A DNA stretch of 64,000 nt. Source: CALODL01 sp942492115 (lineage in GTDB: Bacteria > Planctomycetota > Phycisphaerae > UBA1845 > CAIVHJ01). The position numbers and the translations under genes were made by a program. The stretch is taken from NCBI GenBank assembly GCA_942492115.1, contig CALODL010000033.1, forward strand, positions 248,001 to 312,000, in the 5' to 3' direction. Shown here one piece after another: positions 60,004 to 64,000 of this stretch. The notes beneath the pieces were generated by a model. It had not been told where the DNA came from. It saw only the letters and a program-made list of their open reading frames with translations, and did no database searches. Within the stretch, counting starts at the first letter, position 1. Every line of letters starts with the position of its first letter.

Positions 60004-62229
60004 TCAGTTGGACTTGTCTACGATGGGCGGCTCTCTCAGGGCTTCGCGGGCCACCTGGCGAATGACGCGGTCCATGGGGTCTGCGGGCTGGGGGTGGGCG
60101 GCCAGGGTTCGTGCCAGAGTGTCTTGATCTTTGTGCACCAGGGCCTTCAGCAGCACGGCGCGCGGCCCGACAGCACCTGCAGCGTCCAGGAGCCGGGTCA
60201 CTCGGACGGTATCGCCGTCCAGGGCGGCGAGCAGCACCATGGTTTCCCGGGCCTGACGTTGATGCGGATCAATGGTCAGAGCCATCTGTGCATACCGGTA
60301 GGCGGCCTGGCGATCGCGTCGCGTTCGCTGCGGATGAATCAGGTGGGCCCACGCCAACTCGACTGCGAGCATGGGATTCTGCGGCAGGACCGTGAGACCG
60401 TTCTGCCAGGTGGTGATGGCGCTGTCCCAGCGTCCCAGGTTGCGGCGGGCCGCGCCGCCACTGACATACGCCGCAGTCAAATCGGGATCAGCGGCCACTG
60501 CCGCGTCGAACAGTGCAACGGCTTCCTCGAGGGCGCCCTGGCGGCCGAGGAGGTTGCCCAGATTCAACGCGGCCCGCGCGTGACCGGGGCGCAGTGCCAG
60601 GACGATGCGGTAATGCCTTTCGCCCTCCGCGGGATCAAGTCTGCCGACGAGAGTGGCCAGGTTGTAGTGGGCTTCGGCGAGGTTGGGATCGAGGCGTGCA
60701 GCGCTGCGAAAAGCTGCTGCGGCCCGAGTTGCTGCACCGGTCGCAGCGTAGGCTCGACCGAGGTTCAGCCGGGCCGAGGCGAGTTGTGGGTGGTGCTCGA
60801 CGATGCGCTCGAAGGTGCTTCGTGCCCCGTGCAGGTCGCCGGCCTGGAATTGGCTCAGGCCGAGTTGAAAATCGAATTCCAATGCCCCCCCCGCGGCGTC
60901 GACCGTGCCGACGAGTCGCTGCAGGCTGGCCGGCTGGAAATCCGCGGCATCGGCCAGCGCTGCATAGACGTCCAGCGCTGGACCGCGCGGGCGGAACGGG
61001 CGGGCCGCGCCCTCCGGCGTGGCCTGTTCGTGCCGCGGGTCGAGCGCAGCGGGTGAGCCCCGGCGCTGGATGCGGTGGTCGGTCATCACGACGTGGATCA
61101 CGTCATCCGTGCGCCGGCGCGGCATGTGGCATGCGGTGCAGTCGGCCGCAGCGGCTCCCGCAGGATGTTGTTCGCCACAGTCGTCCTGGCCGTGGCAGCC
61201 CAGGCATCGCTGGCGGTAGTGCGCCGCGCGGTCGTCGGGGGCGACTTTGTGGTGCGGATCGTGACACGTCACGCAATGCAGTCGTCCGCTGCTGGCGGTG
61301 TAGCATGTGCTCTGGTGCAGGCGATAAGGGTGGTGATTGATCTCGAAGGGATCCTCCGCAGGGGACCGTTCGATGTCGAGGTGGACCAGATAATCGCTGA
61401 GGGTCTCGCCGGGTTGGAAACTGTAGTCGGCACGACCGAACCGGCGAATGAAACTCGTGCGGCGACTCGTGGGCTGCAGGTGACACTGCAGGCAGACGTC
61501 GTCGCGACGCTCTGCGGACAGGCGCGCGGGATTGACGATCGAATCGCGAACGGCTCCGACCGGAGCGTCGTCCGAGGCAGCGAGGTTCACGTGACGTGCG
61601 CCGGGCCCGTGGCACCGCTGGCAGCCGATCCCGGCAGGCAGATCCTTCGGAAAACGATGTGGCTGGCCGAACGCGTCGCTGCCCGGCGTGTATTGGGGAT
61701 AGGCATTATGACAGAACATGCATTGACGTGTGACCATACGATCGAAGTCTTCGTGCTGCGCCGTATCGAATCCGGGAGCCATGCCCCAACGTCCCGATTG
61801 TGTGTACCATGCGATGGGCATCTGGAACATGTCGCCTGTTGGCAGGCGATACAGATACCCCCGCGAATGGTTCCCCGAACCGACTACGAAGTCGGCCGTC
61901 TGGCGTCGGACTGCATAGCGGATTCCACGTGTATCCATGCGATAGCGTGTGATGACCATCCGGCCTTCCTCCAGGGTCATCTCGTAGTGACGATTGGATG
62001 GGCGGTGGAAATAATGGTTGTCGACGAAATCCTCGATGGCGGCGTCCGCGCGGAACGGCTGGAAGGACCGGCCCATGCCGACCTCGGAGAAACCGTGCGC
62101 GAGGGCCCGGTGACACGCAGTGCAGGCGCCGTCGGCGACGTATCCGGTCGTCGGTGGTTCCGGCGGCGCAGTCATGCGGGGCCGACCTGAGTCGCCGAAC
62201 AGTGCTACAATGATCAGAATGTGGGGCAC
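60004..62229 (-). CDS. Seven-haem c-type cytochrome fused to TPR domain
   Basis: 741 residues from a GTG at 62229 with GGAG five bases upstream; the ATG at 62175 (MTAPPEPP) is an alternative, which would drop the hydrophobic leader ILIIVALFG. The N-terminal 400 residues contain seven CxxCH haem sites: CTACH, CMFCH, CQRCH, CLQCH, CVTCH, CLGCH and CTACH, in a cytochrome c554-like arrangement. The rest is about eight TPR units (ARSTFERIVEHHPQLASAR, AAAFRSAARLDPNLAEAHYN, AVALFDAAVAADPDLTAAYV). It should be periplasmic and carry electrons or reduce a small substrate. It is divergent from the TPR/CRTAC1 pair with 74 bp between, so the three are probably one functional group. Confidence 0.92.
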   Translation of the reverse strand: MPHILIIVALFGDSGRPRMTAPPEPPTTGYVADGACTACHRALAHGFSEVGMGRSFQPFRADAAIEDFVDNHYFHRPSNRHYEMTLEEGRMVITRYRMDTRGIRYAVRRQTADFVVGSGNHSRGYLYRLPTGDMFQMPIAWYTQSGRWGMAPGFDTAQHEDFDRMVTRQCMFCHNAYPQYTPGSDAFGQPHRFPKDLPAGIGCQRCHGPGARHVNLAASDDAPVGAVRDSIVNPARLSAERRDDVCLQCHLQPTSRRTSFIRRFGRADYSFQPGETLSDYLVHLDIERSPAEDPFEINHHPYRLHQSTCYTASSGRLHCVTCHDPHHKVAPDDRAAHYRQRCLGCHGQDDCGEQHPAGAAAADCTACHMPRRRTDDVIHVVMTDHRIQRRGSPAALDPRHEQATPEGAARPFRPRGPALDVYAALADAADFQPASLQRLVGTVDAAGGALEFDFQLGLSQFQAGDLHGARSTFERIVEHHPQLASARLNLGRAYAATGAATRAAAAFRSAARLDPNLAEAHYNLATLVGRLDPAEGERHYRIVLALRPGHARAALNLGNLLGRQGALEEAVALFDAAVAADPDLTAAYVSGGAARRNLGRWDSAITTWQNGLTVLPQNPMLAVELAWAHLIHPQRTRRDRQAAYRYAQMALTIDPHQRQARETMVLLAALDGDTVRVTRLLDAAGAVGPRAVLLKALVHKDQDTLARTLAAHPQPADPMDRVIRQVAREALREPPIVDKSN

Positions 62230-62303
62230 GTGTGCTCCATGTGGGGTCCCGGGCCGACGCCGGGTATTCTAACACAATGACACCAAAAGACCGGGGATCA
62301 CGA

Positions 62304-63065
62304 ATGTCTGTCGCGCGCGTACTCCTGATCATACTGTGTTGCGCAGGCAGCACGGCAGCACGGCGTGGTACGCCTCCCACCGTTGACAATTCGGCACTGG
62401 ATGCCTACCTGCAGAAGTGTGGCGAGTTGTTGCACCAGGGGAATTACGTCGAGGTCCAGCTTCGACTCGCGCCGCTGGCCGAGCAGCATCCTGACCACGC
62501 GCGGGTCCAGTTGTACCTGGCCCTGGCATTCCACAAGCAGAAAAAATACGAGCAGGCATTGCCGCTCTTCGAGCGGGCGATCGCGCTGGATCCGGGTTAC
62601 GCGCCGGCTCGAATGTTTTACGGGTGGTGTTTGTACTACCTCGGACGCATCGACGAAGCGGACAAACAATTCACGAGTTACCTCAAGAGCCATGCCGGGT
62701 ACGCCGACGCTCACTTCGCGCTCGGTTTGATCGCTTTTGATCGCGACCAACTCGCAGCGGCGACCACACAGTTCGGCGCAGCGATCGATATCGCCGCGCG
62801 CACCGGGCAGAAAGTGGTCGAATCGAAGGCCCGCGCCCGTCTGGGAGATGTGCACATGCGTGAGGCGAACCTGCCTGCAGCGCGGGCGGAATTCGAGCGT
62901 TCGATCGCTTTGAACCCCAGCAACTATACGGTCTATTTCAAGCTGTCCCGCGTGTGCACACGTCTGGGCGACACAGCAGCGGCCGAGCGGGCTCGCGAGT
63001 TGTTCGAAGAGGTTCGCGAGCGTGTCAGGCCAACGAATCCACGCCATCGCCCGGAGGACCAATGA
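62304..63065 (+). CDS. Exported TPR protein
   Basis: 253 residues from the ATG at 62304 (GGGGAT just upstream), giving a signal peptide VARVLLIILCCAGSTAA; the ATG at 62277 is possible. Five to six TPR units follow (VQLRLAPLAEQHPDHARVQL, ALPLFERAIALDPGYAPARM, ADKQFTSYLKSHAGYADAHF, ARAEFERSIALNPSNYTVYF). The stop overlaps the start of the CRTAC1-type gene (ATGA). Together with the divergent cytochrome/TPR fusion it mirrors the TPR-CRTAC1 pair at 47268-50494. Confidence 0.88.
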   Translation: MSVARVLLIILCCAGSTAARRGTPPTVDNSALDAYLQKCGELLHQGNYVEVQLRLAPLAEQHPDHARVQLYLALAFHKQKKYEQALPLFERAIALDPGYAPARMFYGWCLYYLGRIDEADKQFTSYLKSHAGYADAHFALGLIAFDRDQLAAATTQFGAAIDIAARTGQKVVESKARARLGDVHMREANLPAARAEFERSIALNPSNYTVYFKLSRVCTRLGDTAAAERARELFEEVRERVRPTNPRHRPEDQ

Positions 63066-64000
63066 GAGCCATCCACCACCGCTGTCTCGTCGCCGCGATC
63101 AGTGCTATCGTGGCTACGCCACATATCGTGCACGCAGGTCAGCTGATGTTCACGGATGTGACGTCTGCAAGCGGATTGCAGGCAACGATGACGTGCGGAA
63201 CCACACCATCGCGACACATACTCGAGGTCGATGGCGGCGGCATCGCGCTGTTCGACTACAACAACGATGGTCATCTCGACGTGTTTCTGGCCAACGGTTC
63301 GACGCTGTCGGATCCGGAGGCCGGCCCTGGATCGCGGCTGTTCGCAGGGCGTGGCGATGGTACGTTTCACGACGTCACCGCCCCGTGCGGGATCACTCTC
63401 AAGCGGTGGGCCATGGGCGTGGCGGTCGGTGATTATGACAATGATGGTTTCGACGATCTGTTCGTCACCTGCTACGGTGCGAACGTGCTGCTGCGCAATG
63501 ATGCCGGCCGGCGGTTCGTCGATGTATCCACGGCGACAGGCGTGAGCGATCCGCGGTGGAGTACCTCGGCATCGTTCGGTGACCTCGACGCCGATGGTGA
63601 CCTGGACTTGTACGTCGTGAATTACCTGCAATTCGATGCGACGCGTCCGCCCTCGCGTGCGGGCGTCAGTTTCAAAGGTGTACCGGTCATGGCGGGCCCC
63701 TCCGGGCTCGCCGCCCAGGCGGACATCCTGTACGAGAATCGGGGTGGGGTGTTCGTCGACATTACGTCGGCCAGCGGATGTGCTGCAGTCCGGCCGAGCT
63801 ACGGTCTCGGGGTCATGGTCTTCGACGCTGATGCGGACGGTGATCAGGACATTCTGGTGGGCAACGATTCGAATGCCAATTTCCTGTTCGAGAATCTCGG
63901 CGGCCTTCGTTTTCGCGACATGGGACAACTATCCGGTGTGTCGTGCAACTACGACGGGAGCAATCAGGCCACGATGGGGATCGCCCTGGGGGACGTCGAT
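63062..64000 (+). CDS. CRTAC1-type FG-GAP protein, 3' end cut by window edge
   Basis: The frame is open from the ATG at 63062 through the last base (313 codons) with no stop, so the gene continues to the right. It has a signal peptide (ending HIVHA), then FDDV-type propeller units: IALFDYNNDGHLDVFLANG, VAVGDYDNDGFDDLFVTCYG, FGDLDADGDLDLYVVNYL and VFDADADGDQDILVGND, with calcium-loop aspartates intact. The layout (MFTDVTSASGL start, FG-GAP repeats) fits the CRTAC1 family; the ASPIC/UnbV domain expected at the C-terminus is outside the window. Its start overlaps the TPR gene by 4 bases. Confidence 0.9.
   Translation, partial: MRAIHHRCLVAAISAIVATPHIVHAGQLMFTDVTSASGLQATMTCGTTPSRHILEVDGGGIALFDYNNDGHLDVFLANGSTLSDPEAGPGSRLFAGRGDGTFHDVTAPCGITLKRWAMGVAVGDYDNDGFDDLFVTCYGANVLLRNDAGRRFVDVSTATGVSDPRWSTSASFGDLDADGDLDLYVVNYLQFDATRPPSRAGVSFKGVPVMAGPSGLAAQADILYENRGGVFVDITSASGCAAVRPSYGLGVMVFDADADGDQDILVGNDSNANFLFENLGGLRFRDMGQLSGVSCNYDGSNQATMGIALGDVD

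Overview
This 64 kb window looks like a piece of a Planctomycetota chromosome, most likely a Phycisphaerae-type lineage. That is inferred from content, not from a marker gene: GC-rich coding sequence, several very large secreted Cys-rich proteins with dockerin-like ends, prepilin-type proteins beginning with an FTLIELLVV-like segment, MopE-type calcium-binding repeats, CRTAC1/TPR/multihaem cytochrome sets, and an IPTL-CTERM-like sorting tail. I see no rRNA, tRNA, CRISPR array, insertion sequence or prophage.

Layout. 2-7989: housekeeping run with tgt (cut at the left edge), yajC, an inositol-phosphatase-family gene, a convergent coiled-coil membrane protein, polA with a degenerate proofreading domain, and a glycosyltransferase. 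8017-14461 (minus): a tight four-gene run of a PQQ-like beta-propeller protein, purH, a cobalamin adenosyltransferase and an O-antigen ligase/TPR fusion. 14462-19710: a sigma70-like promoter, a leader with three consecutive hairpins, a pseudopilin, a perfect intrinsic terminator and a 1169-residue Cys-rich secreted protein. 19788-24711: frr, two adjacent LptF/LptG-family permeases, and purD.

24879-40068 is a likely beta-1,3-glucan (laminarin) utilisation locus. A LacI-type regulator heads a minus-strand run (lacI, a pseudopilin overlapping it by ATGA, a 1327-residue secreted beta-rich protein, a GH16 beta-glucanase). Divergent to it lie a GH17-GH3 fusion enzyme and a sodium:solute symporter. 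Three phased GAAAC repeats lie over the predicted start site of the lacI promoter, so they are a natural candidate for the operator.

40105-59858 is almost entirely minus strand and rich in exported proteins: a dockerin-bearing GDSL hydrolase, a small membrane protein, a 1264-residue Cys-rich/P-domain protein with an IPTL-CTERM-like tail, an Lnt-like membrane fragment, a TPR plus CRTAC1 pair, two paralogous proteins of an unrecognised family flanking a secreted pentein (agmatine deiminase-like) protein, and an FG-GAP propeller protein. Good intrinsic terminators end three of these units. 60004-64000 holds a seven-haem cytochrome/TPR fusion divergent to a TPR gene that overlaps a second CRTAC1-type gene running off the right edge.

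The unifying feature is a C-terminal module of about 300 residues on five secreted proteins (16201-19710, 24879-28673, 28752-32735, 50619-53261, 57264-59858). It consists of a Cys-rich DxxxDGxRDD segment, two dockerin-like DGNDxFxALNxF repeats, and a beta-sandwich resembling cohesin. It joins otherwise unrelated N-terminal domains and is my best candidate for an undescribed surface-assembly or anchoring system.
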